Shown here: positions 18,650-30,400 of the stretch, piece after piece | Layout: the number at the start of each line of letters is the position of its first letter | Position numbering within the stretch: the stretch's first letter is position 1 | Assembly (NCBI GenBank): GCA_030272585.1 | Contig: BSYQ01000007.1 | Coordinates: 1,988,001 to 2,052,000, forward strand | Source: Bryopsis sp. KO-2023 | Taxonomy: Eukaryota > Chlorophyta > Ulvophyceae > Bryopsidales > Bryopsidaceae | DNA length: 64,000 nucleotides | Reading direction: 5' to 3' | The notes under the pieces: generated by a model | What the model was told of the DNA's origin: nothing | The model's database searches: none | The model's input: the letters and a program-made list of their open reading frames with translations, nothing else | Translations under genes and position numbers: made by a program

Positions 18650-19000
18650 TTTCACACTCGCCTACACTCGCCTACACTCGTTCCAAACTCGCTGACCCAA
18701 TGAACACCGCTCCACACTCGTGGACACCATCGACAATTTCCAACCTTTGATGCAACTTTCATCCACACTCGTGCACACTCAGTGTACACTCGTGAACACC
18801 ATCGACACTCAACAACACCTGGTGTAACTTTCATCCACACTCGTGCACACTCAGTGTACACTCGTGAACACCATCGACACTCAACTACACTTGATGTAAC
18901 TTTCATCCACACTCGTGCACACTGAGTGCACACTACTGAAACCATCGACACTCAAAAACACCTCATATTACTTTCATTCACACTTGTGCACACTCCTGAG
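18650..19000. repeat. CACTA left subterminal repeats
   Basis: Units of about 70 bp (ACTTTCATCCACACTCGTGC, ACACTCAGTGTACACTCGTG, ACACCATCGACACTCAA) repeat about four times, with further CACACTCG copies next to the end. In CACTA elements such arrays bind the transposase accessory protein. Confidence 0.85.
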
Positions 19001-20757
19001 GCTGGAAGTCACAGTGACTCAGCTTCAGGGCAGGCCTGCCCTAGGGTACCTTGCACCGGTGCACAAGCCTACTTAAGTGGCTTGAGTTTTGAACTCAAAA
19101 ATCACTCGTCACATAGGATGTCTTCGATAGGTGAGCACGTACAGGAGTCGAGGACTTGGTGTGTGACGGAGCTAGAAAGAACATGGCAGATGTACTGCCA
19201 CGAAATGTCACAATTATTCCGATGTTAATTCGGATGAACGGAACTCACCAGCTCACACTGATAAACAGTCGTATTACGCGCTGCTCTATGTGAGACCTGG
19301 TGGTTCGCACGTTGGGTTCAACTCCTGACGAGGTCGACGACGTAGGAAAAGTTGTATATCGATGCGCTGGAGGATATCGAATAGCTGGCACGCCAGCGAA
19401 AACACGATGGAATACAACGCATAGAATATGACCCACTACGAAACAAGATCTTTAAGACGATCTATACAGCTTTCAGTCGAGTCGCTAAGCGACCCTCGCT
19501 GTGACGTCGAACTCGCAGCCAACACATGTGTGTTGGCACTAGAACTGGCTGCGAGTATAAAAATAGAGCGAAGTTTTCTACGGATAACTAAGTTTCTGAA
19601 ACCTCGGCAGTATACCCCCTCGGAAGTTTATTAAAAGTTTACTGAAGCTCTGAATCGGACGTGGAAAAGATTAGCTATCGGATCCGCACGGGAAATCTAA
19701 TTCGGACGAGGTATAACTTCGATCGATTAATAAACATACCCAAGGATATGTACTACTGTTTTTCTGTGGGATACACCATCCCTTCTCTTTTCTGTAAACA
19801 TTTTCTTGCAAAGTATATATGTGTGTGAGTGTGTGAGTGTGTGTGTGTGAATAAGAACTCAGAGGAAATCTCTGAAGATTTCCTCTATCCTTCTGATTTC
19901 TGGATAAAGAGGTAGATGTTTCTGAAGTGTTCATAGTTAGGAAGAGTCAGTTGGGTGGCTGAGAGTAAAATAGGCTTTAATCCTAGATGTCAGAAGAAGG
20001 AAAAGTAAGAGTAGAGGGAAGGTGCTGTCCTTCCTTTAGGAGTTTTTCCCACTCAGAGGAGCTGCCCTCTCCTCTGAGTGTCTCCTTGTCTTTTGTTATG
20101 TTTCTCCCTTCTCCAGATCTGTTTTCAGAGTCTCCCTAGGCCATGATCTCTTAGCGACCACCCTCTGGAGAACTCCACTTTCTGTCTTAGTCACAGGAGC
20201 AAGTCCCTCTTAACGGGTGTCTCCTTTAACTTCGACTTGTCTTACTTTCAAGTGCCTGGTCTTAGGCCTTTCGTTATTAGAGGGGTTCGAGACTGTGACT
20301 CTCGGATTGCAGTGTTCGTTAGTGCGACTGGTCTTAGCCGACTTCTTGGGTGACGATAGTTTTAGAGCGCGAGTGTTTCTATACCGAGTTTTTGATGCGA
20401 CCGTCTTAAGTCGGCACAGTCCGACTTGTTTACCTTAGTCGTGAACTGGGGTAATTTCGTCGTAACACTTTTTAGTGGTTGCGCCGAATGCGTTTTCGGA
20501 TCGTCACATGGTGTGATATCTCTTGATGGGAATTTTGGGTCGGTCACTTCTTCTGTTACTAGAATCCAAATTGGAAGTTGTGGTTTTTCAGGTGCGAGGG
20601 CAGCCACTGTCCGAGGACATAAGTGCGGCATCACATGGAACTCGGCCACACCGTCGCAGTCGGACCCATCCAGAAAATTGTGTCCCTTTTGCAACAATGG
20701 ATATGGGAAATCTCGATGGCATGAACATACTCGCAAGTCGTCGGAATGTTTCACCCA

Positions 20758-20915
20758 CTCGTTTCCATGGAAACTTACTTGGAAACGCGATTCCATCACG
20801 CTTCCCTGGAAACGACACGTTTCCAAATTCGTATCCAGAGGGAAACAACACGTTGCCAAGTACGTTTCCAGGGAAACAACACGTTTCCAATTCATATCCA
20901 GGGAAACATCACCAT
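20758..20915. repeat. GGAAAC/GTTTCC-rich degenerate repeat in the CACTA interior
   Basis: Units of about 33 bp with ACACGTTTCCA and TCCAGGGAAAC recur about five times, so each unit is partly self-complementary. Long ORFs over this stretch (repeating FPGN) are repeat read-through. Confidence 0.7.
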
Positions 20916-22401
20916 CGCATCTTCGTCGTCGGAATGTTTGATGCCGTCGTTTCCGTGGAAATACGACACCTTTCACTTCATGTTCGACTGAACACGATTC
21001 CCAAAATTTTCAGCCCTCAAAGCATCGCGCGCAGTCCCTCGACTGGGTGGGTGCCGCAGTCTCGGCGGGTTCGATGGCGCCGCCGTTCTGAGGGACCCAA
21101 GCGCCCCAAGCAAAAATCGAGGACGACTTCGCCTGTCGGTTATTCAACAGTGTCGCGCTGGGCTTCGAGCCCATGGATCGGAAGGGGAGTGCATCAGGTT
21201 TCTCAGTGTGGAAAAAAGAAGGAAACTGATGAAGCAATGGTGAAAACAGAGAATATGCTATCATTCCATAGCAAGCCCGGTTGTGATAAGGGAGTATGTG
21301 AGAGCCCAGTTCAGAAGCAGGCAAGTGAATACCAAAGCTTTCCTGTAGAGGAAAGGGGAGCCTGAAGGTGAAAGTGGGATCGTGCGGACTGCGATCAAAA
21401 CAGCAGATGAGGTAGATAAAATACTAAGAAGATTAGTTGTTGATGTTGCTACATGTCGTGCTCGTTTATTTATGTATGGGATATATTGATCTACAAATTT
21501 GAATTTTATTTTCCTTCTTTCTGCAACAACGTAAGTTTTCAGTGAAATAGCTGAAAGAAATAGGCACAATAGCTGACTTGCACAAGATAATACCTGTTTT
21601 GAAGTGAATCAGTCCAGTCAATTGTTTCTTGATTGCAGCATGTTTTGGGATGACGGGGTGTACTACGCTTGATATCCTGGAAATATTGGTACTGTCATCT
21701 AATTCTTTATATGGGAGGGGAGTTTGTTGATTGAGAATTTATGAAGAATGTACATTCACCCATTCCTTTACTTTTTTCCAACTTGTTACATCTACTAGTA
21801 CCTTGGATTTTGTTTTCAGACCTGCCATGTATTATTATATCAAGAGCTCACACATTGCCTGTCAGGCAGGTGGAAGTCATGCGGCTAACGAGGATTTCCT
21901 GCAAAGGAAATTCTCGAAAGGAAATTGCAGCAGCTGGTGGTGGAGTGCAGGAAACTGAGCCTTGCCGTTCAAACATCCCTTCCCATCTCAACGGTAACAC
22001 CAGTTCCCCAATCTATTGGGTGAATCTGTTTTTTTCTTCTTCCCAAAATCGTTACATCAATCGTGTTCATCCTCTAAATCAATATCCCAGTAACTGCTGC
22101 ACCGTTCAGTCCTGTGAATTCGCTAAGAATCCTAAACACCAATAACCCCACTTGAGATCCTTTTATCCAGCATATGCAAACTCTAGCCCACAACTGAACA
22201 ACCTTTCCCATTGAACACCCAGCCAAATATTCGGACTAGTATCTTTTTCTTTCTCGTTCAATATTTCCAGAGTAATGTTCTTTTCCCTCCACTCCGTAAC
22301 TTATTAAACTATAGCTCTTGAAGTGCATTTTCCCTCATTAAAAAATATGTTTTAAAGCTCCTTCCACACGAAAGGAGTTGCATGAAAAATTATAAGCTCC
22401 G

Positions 22402-22990
22402 TTACGTTGGCCGGAGATGCCTTGTTGGCTGTTGATGGTGTGCCCACATTAAAATTGACTCCCTATGAAGCTGGTGAGAAGCTGCAAGGCATTGCAGGTA
22501 CTGAGGTGAGCTGGACTTCAAGGAACCCTCTTGAGTGAGGAATGAATGACGAGGAGTGAGGTGTAGCTGAATAACATCGTTTTAATTCTCAGGTGGGTCT
22601 GACACTGAAAACTCGATCGGAGCCGCCCAGGGATGTTGTCTTGAAGAGGTACGATAGGAGTTTCGTATGTTGCTGCTCTTCTTATTCGGCGTTTGTACGT
22701 GAGTCCAAAAAAAAAAAAAAAAACAATTGTCAAAAAACAATTATCACTTTGTTTTTGTTTTTTTTCCCCTTTTTTTCCCCAGCCAAGCTGCGGAGGCGGA
22801 AGATGCAGGGGCGATGAGTCATTTGGGCCACATGTATGCGAATGGCCTGGGGGTCGAACAGAACAACAAGACTGCTTTGAAGTGGTTTGAGAAAGGTGCC
22901 GGGGAGGGGCACCCCAACGGTCATTATGGACTGGGCTAAATGTACCTCGCAGGCTACGGAGTCAAAAAAGATTTACAGAAAGCTCTCTGA
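22402..22990 (+). pseudogene. PDZ-Sel1 gene fragment captured by the CACTA element
   Basis: Three exon-like pieces chain in phase. A first piece of uncertain start ends at 22505 before GTGAGC; 22593-22648 and 22783 onward follow, with AG acceptors at 22592 and 22782. The first two give a PDZ core (LAGDALLAVDGVPTLKL, then GIAGTEVGLTLKTRSEPP). The third gives a Sel1-like repeat (AMSHLGHMYANGLGVEQNN, then KTALKWFEKGAGEGHPNGHY). The second repeat is interrupted: GLG is followed by TAA at 22937-22939, then MYLAGYGVKKDLQKAL and TGA. Sel1 repeats are scaffolds, as in SEL1L/HRD3 of ER-associated degradation, but the PDZ-Sel1 pairing is not one I know. Lying between CACTA ends and broken by a stop, it is best read as a captured fragment. 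Confidence 0.65.
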
Positions 22991-23400
22991 TGGGAAGAGC
23001 AGGGCTGAGGAAAGTGAGGAGGTGGAATCAAGAAGAGACTTGAGCAATCCTTATTGCGGGTTGCCTCTGAAGGCCATTTGGGTATTATTCATTCGAATAT
23101 GCAACTCGTAAGAGTTTTTGCAGATGGTGCATAGCTTTTTGAGAGAGTGTTTAGGGTGATGGTGGAGTTTTGGGAAGTGAGTTTTGGGTGGGATGGGACT
23201 GGGAGAGTGATTGCAACAGGGGATGATGGGAGGGAGAGGGATTGTAGTAACTCTTATGTAATGATTGTATATTTCATTATGCGTGCATGGTTTTAAAATG
23301 GAATCTCTCATGCGTTATTGTCGTGTAATTGGGATCTACACGTCGGCCACATCAATGTCAACTCGAATGTACACTCGGGTGCACACTGGTGTCACACCAA

Positions 23401-23619
23401 GTGTACACTCGATGTCAACGAGTGTACACCAAGTCCGATCTACACTCGAGTGCACACCAGTGTCACACCAAGTGTCACACCAAGTGTCACACCAAGTGTA
23501 CACTAGAGTGCACACCAGTGTCACACCAGTGTGCACTCGAATGTACACTTGGTGTGACACCAGTGTGCACCCGAGTGTAGATCGGACTTGGTGTACACTC
23601 GTTGACATCGAGTGTACAC
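23401..23619. repeat. CACTA right subterminal repeats with 74-bp inverted arms
   Basis: 23401-23474 is matched in reverse complement by 23546-23619 with two or three mismatches. Both are built of GAGTGTACAC, GTGTCACACCAA and GTGCACACC motifs. Between them GTGTCACACCAA is tandemly repeated. Confidence 0.85.
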
Positions 23620-24246
23620 TCGCTGGTTTTTTCCTAGTGTAACAGGTCGATCCTAGACGACAGCAGGGCCGACGGAAGGAGTCGACCCAGGTCGCAGCAT
23701 TAGTTGACCCAGAGCGTCTGCGGACGACCGTGGCGGCCAAAGCTACAGGAGCGTTTGGAAGTTCCGTGGCAGAAGTACTCAGGAGGAACACGCAAATTCT
23801 GATGAATGGAGTTTGGAGTATATATACCCAACGCGTTGTTGTATTTCCCGGAGATTTTCAGTTGGATACATATGGATGAACTTCAAGCAAAATGATGGTA
23901 AAGAAATTCTGGAGCAGAAGTCATCTACATGGAGTTGGTTACGCTCTTATAATCAGTTCGGACACCATTGCCTAGCCGCTGTTTAGCGATGTCACAATGG
24001 CAGGTGTGCATTTCGGTAGCCTCAAGTCGAACTGAGTGTAGATACGTCAAGTATAAAATGGAGAGAAGGAAATCGCATGAGGGCTGAAGAAAATACATTG
24101 TCGAAAAGAAGCACGACCGGGTGACGACCGGTGGTGGCACCATATGTTTGGCACAAACCAATCGCTGGTGGACTATTGCCGACGGGATGCTTTGGAGGAT
24201 GGCAAACTATTGTGGAACGGTTGTCTTAAGAAGCAGCTGGTCCATC

Positions 24247-24669
24247 TGTTAGTCTTTTAGCGCTATACGAGGTAGTTTGGGATAGAGCCGAGGGTGGCTG
24301 ACGCATGTGGGTTCACGAGTAAGACAGATTAGACCCAGAGTTTGGGGCATGCGTCAGCGTACTACACTTAGGGGTACTTAAGAGGCCCACTCGTTGTTTT
24401 GACACTCATAGTTACTTTGTAAGAACTCGGGATTCGTGGGATTGGTGTGTTCCCGCTTGTGTGTGTGTTTGTGTGTGTGTGTGTGTTAAGTGTTTGCCTG
24501 ACGCAATCACTTCCCAACCCAAGTGCTCTAGTAGCGTTCACAACCGCGCTAGCTAGAGAGTTGTCTAAAGCAACAAACCCCACAAGTATACTTGCGTTAG
24601 CCAGCAAGTTATCACGAATCCAACCAACACAGCCGACCACTATTGCGTCACCCACAAGCTTCACTATCA
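24247..24669 (+). repeat. Ty3-B 5' LTR
   Basis: 423 bp with a TG repeat in the middle (about 24460-24486). CCATC precedes it. Confidence 0.93.
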
Positions 24670-24671
24670 AT

Positions 24672-24685
24672 TGGTTTCGGAGCGA
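24672..24685 (+). other. Ty3-B primer-binding site
   Basis: TGGTTTCGGAGCGA lies two bases after the LTR, identical to the Ty3-A site. Confidence 0.75.
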
Positions 24686-24814
24686 GGCAAGAACTTTAAG
24701 TTCTTGAGATCGAAACTTGTGAACGTGGCGCAACAAACGTTTTTGTTTGTTTGTTTGGTAGAGAGAAACTCCAACCGTGGTTGTTGAGTACTCCCAAATA
24801 GTGGCTGAGAGACC

Positions 24815-27466
24815 ATGGCTGACCGTGAACACGCATTGGCAGTGCGCGAGCCTCAAGTTGAAGAGCCAGGGATTGAACCTGAGTTCGATGAGGAATTGCC
24901 TGACGCACCCAATGTGGTGTACCAACAAATAAACGTCCAGAACATCCACAATGTCCAGCAAGCAGCTGTCGACATAGACATGGGAGCTGATGCGGAAGCC
25001 TTAAGAGAGGATGTGGATGCGGTCCATGACCGTGTGGACGATTTAGCCCACGGGCTAAGGGGTCACCTGCAGCAAGTTGACCAGACACTGGGGCAGAGGC
25101 TAGCCCATACTGAGGCCTCTGTGTCTAACCAACTGGCTGGCGCATCAGAGGTGATCGGGCAGGCGCTGGAAACACAGCACCAGCATGCGCAACAGGTTGA
25201 GGCCACACAGCATGCGGTGGTGTCGCAACAGGAGAAGCTGGATACAGTAGCGGCTCAACATAGTCGATACGAGCAGAGGCTATTACGCCAAGATATCGAT
25301 CATAGAAAAGAAAGAGCCGAGATCAGAGCTTCGGTGGATGCAATAACGATGAGAATGGATGCCGCAGACATTCTAGCGGACTCTCGTTTTGTTGACCTAA
25401 AAGAAACGGCTGAAGCATCAGCACTTCAGCTAAAACAGCTCTCCGAGCTATCCCTTGTACAAGGGCGGAGAATTGAAGGTTTATTAGGAACTGTTGCGGA
25501 TTCCAACGAAAAAGTCGAACGGACTCTAGAATTGTTTCGGGAGTCCTTGCACAAACAAGGTGCTGAGGTGAAGCGTTTGCAGAGCTCAAGAGTAGCAATT
25601 CAAAAAGATTTGATTGCCTTGGAGAAAAAGGCATCCAAAACCTGGGATCAGCAGCAAGATGCAGCTGATGTGGTTGCCTTAAGATTATCTGGCCTGGAAC
25701 GAAGCATGGAGGATGTGAGTGGCGGAAGTCAGAGTGCCCAAAGTGGAAGTGATGCTCGAGCAGTATCACCAGAGCGTGAAGAATCAACTTCCCCTGAGCC
25801 TGAGGACTCAGCCTTTGGGATGCCGCTGCCGAAGAAATCAGTAAAGCAGTTGGCTGCATCATGGCCGCCACTAGACCAGAGCTTCGCGGTAGGAATGGTT
25901 GGGGCAGGAACCTCAACAATACCGGCTCCTCCAGCAGTACAGGCCGAGGAGGGTGAAATTGTTGCTGCAGAAGCACCACCATGCACTGCAGTGGACAGCG
26001 CACCAGACGCTGATTTCACATTCCCTCAGTTGATACCTCCAAGTACAAGAGCTCAGCCTGGTATACGCATCTCAGAACCCGACTCTGCCGATGGATCACG
26101 TAGACCCACACGAACTAACCCAAGAGTTCTCTCCTCAGCAGAAGTGTTATATCAAATTGACCTTGAGCGTGCTAAGGCACAGGTCAGAGAAGAGAAAGGA
26201 AAAGAACCCATGCAGATCCCCACACGTACTGGAAGATTGGGACTTGGGTTAAGTGCTTTGGGAGCAAGGGTAGAAAATAATCCCTTTGCTGCACTTGGTT
26301 CATATGAGTCTACTGGTGGACCCAGTCGAGTTCCCCGCATGCGCGGAAACTTTGGAGACCCTGGTGATGACGACCCAGATGATGATGGCGGTGATGATTA
26401 CCGCGACAGACGAAATCGCCCACCTTCCCGCATTCCAGGTGCGCCTGATGGCGGAGGAGGTGGTGGCGGCGGTGGAGATGGTGGAGGCGGTGGACCTCCC
26501 GGTGGACCTCCTGGTGGAGGTGGAGGTGGAGGTGGCGCTGGACCAGCAGGCCCAGGACCTCCTAGGCAAGGACAGTGGTTGCCTAGCACCGTCAAGTTGC
26601 AAATGCCTCGTGCATTTAACGGAAGTGGCGAACCAAAAGCCCGTAAATGGCAAGTGCTCATGACGCGGTACTTGAGAACCTGCGGAGTGCATGAAGCACA
26701 GTGGCAATCGATTATGGCCACTAACCTTTATGGGGCTGCCTCGGATTGGTTAACGATGCAAGAGTTGAAAATTCACCGAGGTGAAAGACCACCCTTCCGT
26801 GACTGGATGGACTTCATGGATGGTTTAGCTACAGCTTTCGAATTCTCTAGTGATCGAGATGAAGCGTGGCGCGACCTCCACAAACTCAAGCAGACTGGAA
26901 CGGTGAAACAGTTCGTCAAAGAGTTTCAGCGCTTGATCTTGAGGATTCCAGACCTCGAAGAGGATCACCAGTATTTGCTCTTCGTTGATGGACTCAAGAG
27001 TGAAGTTCAGAAGCTGGTCGCTGCAACGGTACCTCGAGATGTCGAGGCTGCCATCATATCTGCCGAACGATTGGAAGCCCTTGGAGTTGGAACACAAGGC
27101 CAAGGAGGGCAAACCAATCAAAAGAAGAAAGGAGTCTGGCGTGGTGGAAAGAAAAAGAAAGGCCAGAATCAGGGTCAGCAGCAGCAGAACCCTACACCAC
27201 CAGCCCAAGCACCACCACAAGCTGCCGCAGGAGTGCAACAGCAGCAACAACAGCAACAAGGTAGAGGAGGAGGACGTGGTGGTGGTGGACGTGGACGCGG
27301 TGGTGGTAACCGTGGAAGAGGACAAGCCAATCAGGGAAGACAGAACCCTCAGGGAGGAGGGGGATATAATTGTTATCTTTGTGGAAAGAAGGGTCATCCT
27401 GTGAGGCAATGTCCTAAGTTAGAGGAGGTGAAAAACCTCCCTAATGTAAAACAAATGTTAAACTGA
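24815..27466 (+). CDS. gag: Ty3-B Gag
   Basis: 883 residues, long for Gag. The N-terminal 300 or so residues are coiled-coil rich (Gln/Ala/Glu/Arg, heptads to about 305), followed by a Ser/Pro/Glu-rich stretch. A Gly tract lies at about 545-585 (runs of GGGG broken by PPGG), then the retrotransposon Gag domain about 590-745 (RYLRTCGVHEAQWQSIMATN, ATNLYGAASDWLT). A Gln/Arg/Gly-rich RGG-like segment follows, and a CCHC knuckle at about 855-868 (CYLCGKKGHPVRQC). Stop TGA at 27464-27466. The RGG and knuckle regions should bind RNA. Confidence 0.92.
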   Translation: MADREHALAVREPQVEEPGIEPEFDEELPDAPNVVYQQINVQNIHNVQQAAVDIDMGADAEALREDVDAVHDRVDDLAHGLRGHLQQVDQTLGQRLAHTEASVSNQLAGASEVIGQALETQHQHAQQVEATQHAVVSQQEKLDTVAAQHSRYEQRLLRQDIDHRKERAEIRASVDAITMRMDAADILADSRFVDLKETAEASALQLKQLSELSLVQGRRIEGLLGTVADSNEKVERTLELFRESLHKQGAEVKRLQSSRVAIQKDLIALEKKASKTWDQQQDAADVVALRLSGLERSMEDVSGGSQSAQSGSDARAVSPEREESTSPEPEDSAFGMPLPKKSVKQLAASWPPLDQSFAVGMVGAGTSTIPAPPAVQAEEGEIVAAEAPPCTAVDSAPDADFTFPQLIPPSTRAQPGIRISEPDSADGSRRPTRTNPRVLSSAEVLYQIDLERAKAQVREEKGKEPMQIPTRTGRLGLGLSALGARVENNPFAALGSYESTGGPSRVPRMRGNFGDPGDDDPDDDGGDDYRDRRNRPPSRIPGAPDGGGGGGGGGDGGGGGPPGGPPGGGGGGGGAGPAGPGPPRQGQWLPSTVKLQMPRAFNGSGEPKARKWQVLMTRYLRTCGVHEAQWQSIMATNLYGAASDWLTMQELKIHRGERPPFRDWMDFMDGLATAFEFSSDRDEAWRDLHKLKQTGTVKQFVKEFQRLILRIPDLEEDHQYLLFVDGLKSEVQKLVAATVPRDVEAAIISAERLEALGVGTQGQGGQTNQKKKGVWRGGKKKKGQNQGQQQQNPTPPAQAPPQAAAGVQQQQQQQQGRGGGRGGGGRGRGGGNRGRGQANQGRQNPQGGGGYNCYLCGKKGHPVRQCPKLEEVKNLPNVKQMLN
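27457..27463 (+). promoter_or_regulatory. -1 frameshift heptamer GTTAAAC (Ty3-B gag/pol)
   Basis: It reads G TTA AAC in the gag frame, directly before the gag TGA. A -1 slip enters the frame open from 27445 to 28299, which holds the protease. The heptamer is a known slippery variant (nidovirus type). The location matches that in Ty3-A. Confidence 0.65.
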
Positions 27467-30400
27467 CCGCCAGGCAGGAAACTGCTTCGTCTGAGCCTGG
27501 CCGACGCAAACGTCGTAAGCGAAACAGAGTTCGTAGGCGGCGTAGGAAGCTAAGATCAAAAGTAGGTGCCTCGAAAAAGGTTTGTACTCACAGCGGAAAA
27601 CCTGAGGAGCGGACTAGTACACCGCGTGAAGAGAGAACAGAGACACTCTCCACATCTACCCAATCGGCACATGACAACTGCGATTGGAAAAATGAACAGA
27701 AGGAAAGCACACCGGATAAGATGGACGCGCCTCATGCGTCATCTGCATCTCTTCCCTCTGTTAGTGAATCTGTGGGCTCATTGGAGTCACAGAGTAGTCT
27801 ACAGGAGTCCCTGCCTGCAGACGTAGACGATAGTGGGTCAGAAACAACCCAGCGGTCTACCACAGAGCGAGTTAATGTGTCAGAAGTTCGATCAACTTCG
27901 TCAACCAAGGGTGACACATGCCCTCTGTTAAAAATTCAAGAAGTGCCTGTGAGAGGGTACGAAGTAAAAGCACGGATCAAGACCACGGACCTTTATGCAT
28001 TCATTGATTGTGGAAGTACCGCAAACTATATCAATGATAAGGTAGCGCGTGATCTCGGGTTGTCGATTACACCAAGCTCAAAGAGAGCAATGTTGGCAAA
28101 CGGAGATATTAAAGAACTGGCTGGCAGCTGTAACAACCTCCGAGTAAAGATAGGAGGGCTGAAGTGCAAAATGAAAGCGGATCTGTTCCCAGACCTTGGT
28201 TATGACCTAATATTGGGCATGCCTTGGTTGCAGAAAGAAAACCCCCGCATAGACTTTCAGCAGAATGAGTACAGTCGATACTGCAAGAAGTGCCAGTGAC
28301 TGAGTGTTCTGCTAAGCGAATGATGCGTCATCTCAAAACAGAGACAGCATTCATGGTTGTAGTTCAAGAGTCTGAAGAGAAAGCTTTAGGCCAACATGAA
28401 TTGCCTGACGCAATAGAGCGAACACAGCCATTCAACACTGAAGATGAGATTGGCAAACTTATTCGTTCAGACACCCCTGCCGCAATTAAAAAGGTGGTAG
28501 AAACACACCGTGGTGTGTTCCCCCGTGATCTACCCCCAGGGATCCCTCCGAAGAGAAAAGGTCATGAGTTTAAGATAGACCTGGAGGATCCAACACCTAT
28601 CCATCGTCCAATATACAAGCTTTCACCAGCAGAGCTGGATGAAGTGAAAGCACAAGTGGACTACCTTCTGGAACAGAAGAAAATCAAACCATCCGAGTCC
28701 CCTTGGGGCGCGCCAATCCTATTTGTACCGAAAAAGGATGGAGGCTTAAGGATGTGTGTGGATTACAGGTGGATTAATAAGGTGACGGTGAAAAACCGAT
28801 ATCCTTTACCCCTGCCAGAAGAATTGATGGATAGAGTGTTCAAAGCCAAAGTGTTCTCAAAGTTAGATCTGCGATCAGGCTACTGGCAATTTCCAGTAAG
28901 GCCATCTGATACAGATAAAACAGCGTTCCGCACGAGATACGGTCACTTTGAGTTTTTGGTAGCGCCTTTTGGGCTAACCAATTGCCCAGCGCAATTCCAA
29001 ACTCTAGTGCAAGACCTACTCACAGAGTTTTTAGATGATTTTGTTGTTGTCTTTATTGATGACATACTCATCTTCTCTGAAAACATGGAACAGCATGCCG
29101 AACACTTAGAGAAAGTCCTGTCGCGACTAGCAGAATATCAGCTTTTTGCTAAGGCAAGTAAAAGTGAGCTGGCTGTCGCAACAGTAGACTATCTTGGCTA
29201 CCGCATTAGCGGAAGTGGGTTAGAACCACAGGAACAAAAAGTGAAGGCAGTGAAGGAGTGGAAGGAACTACAGAGTGTTAGCGATGTACGTAGTTTCCTT
29301 GGAATGGTTTCATACTATAGGAAATTCATTCCCCAGTTTGCACATGTTGCTGGACCACTCCATGACTTAGTGAAAAAAGACCATCCCTGGAGATGGGGAC
29401 AGGTTGAGCGTGGCGCATTCAATGAACTGAAAAAGCGTCAAGCTCCCGTCCTTATTTTTCCAGATGCGTCACTGCCTTACACTGTGATCACTGATGCGTC
29501 GAATGAGGCCATCGGTGCCGTGTTAACACAGGATCACGGAGAGGGGCTACAGCCAATAGCTTACCTCTCACGTAGATTCAAGCCTGCCGAGCTTAACTAT
29601 GCACCATACGACAAAGAGTTGTGTGCAATATGTTATGCGATGGTGCAGTGGAGACATTATCTAGAAGGTTGTGCGGGTGGAGTAACAGTGTTCACTGACC
29701 ACCAACCTCTGACGCATATTCTGTCGCAGAGGAACCTTTCTAGAACCCAAGCAAGATGGCTTGAGGCGGGGTACCTGACTTCGATCAACCCCAAGATCTC
29801 CTACATAAAAGGCAAGGCTAATGTGTTAGCAGATGCTCTCTCCCGCAGTGTTCCTAAGCCCGTGGAAACTGCGATGAACATTTCCACTTGGCAAGTGCAT
29901 CAAGCAAGCCAAGACGAGTGGAAACAAGCCCTCCAAGCTGATAACTCCTTGGTGAAGATATTGCGGAAGCTTGAGAGTGGCGAGGAAGTTGAGGGATATT
30001 TCCTCAGAGAGGGAATACTTTGGACGGTCCCAAAAAGAGGATTAGTCGAGAAAGTGGTGGTTCCTAAAGGCCAGCGCAATAAGATTATGAAGGAGTGCCA
30101 TGAGACACCTTCAGCAGGCCATACAGGACCAGCGCGAACAGGAGAAATCCTAGCGCGGTGATATTGGTGGAAGGGGTGGATGAATGAGTTGAAGGCATTT
30201 GTGCGCGAATGCCCTGTGTGCCAACAAATAAAGGCTGACACACAGAAGCCTATGGGCTTACTTCAACCCCTGCCAATACCTGAGCGGAAGTGGGAGCAAA
30301 TTACCACTGACTTGGTGACAGATCTACCAGCATCCAATGGGTTTACTGCTGTAGCTGTCTTTGTCGATAGACTTACCAAGTTTGTGCATTTCGCCCCATG

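Larger units (their letters stand above)
18630..23639. mobile_element. CACTA-type DNA transposon, 5010 bp, non-autonomous
   Basis: The ends are exact 13-bp inverted repeats CACTAGGAAAAAA, flanked by the 3-bp duplication TAA (18627-18629 and 23640-23642). Both subterminal regions are packed with short GTGTACACTCG/CACACTCG-type repeats. CACTA start, 3-bp duplication and subterminal repeats together define the CACTA (En/Spm) superfamily. I find no transposase, so it must be moved in trans. The interior holds microsatellites, a GGAAAC-type repeat block and PDZ-Sel1 gene exons, apparently captured from the host. It lies in L2 and is therefore younger than L2. Confidence 0.9.

Noticed and set aside
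18650-19000. CRISPR-like array
   Set aside because: Repeats are degenerate, without unique spacers, in a eukaryotic sequence; they are CACTA subterminal repeats.
20523-21365. 280-codon ORF with FPGN-like repeats
   Set aside because: It translates the GGAAAC/GTTTCC repeat block of the CACTA element, and other frames give similar repeats.
24447-24707. Protein-coding ORFs in the Ty3-B LTR (also at 33192)
   Set aside because: Present in both LTR copies, with TG repeats translated as VCVCV; no domain.
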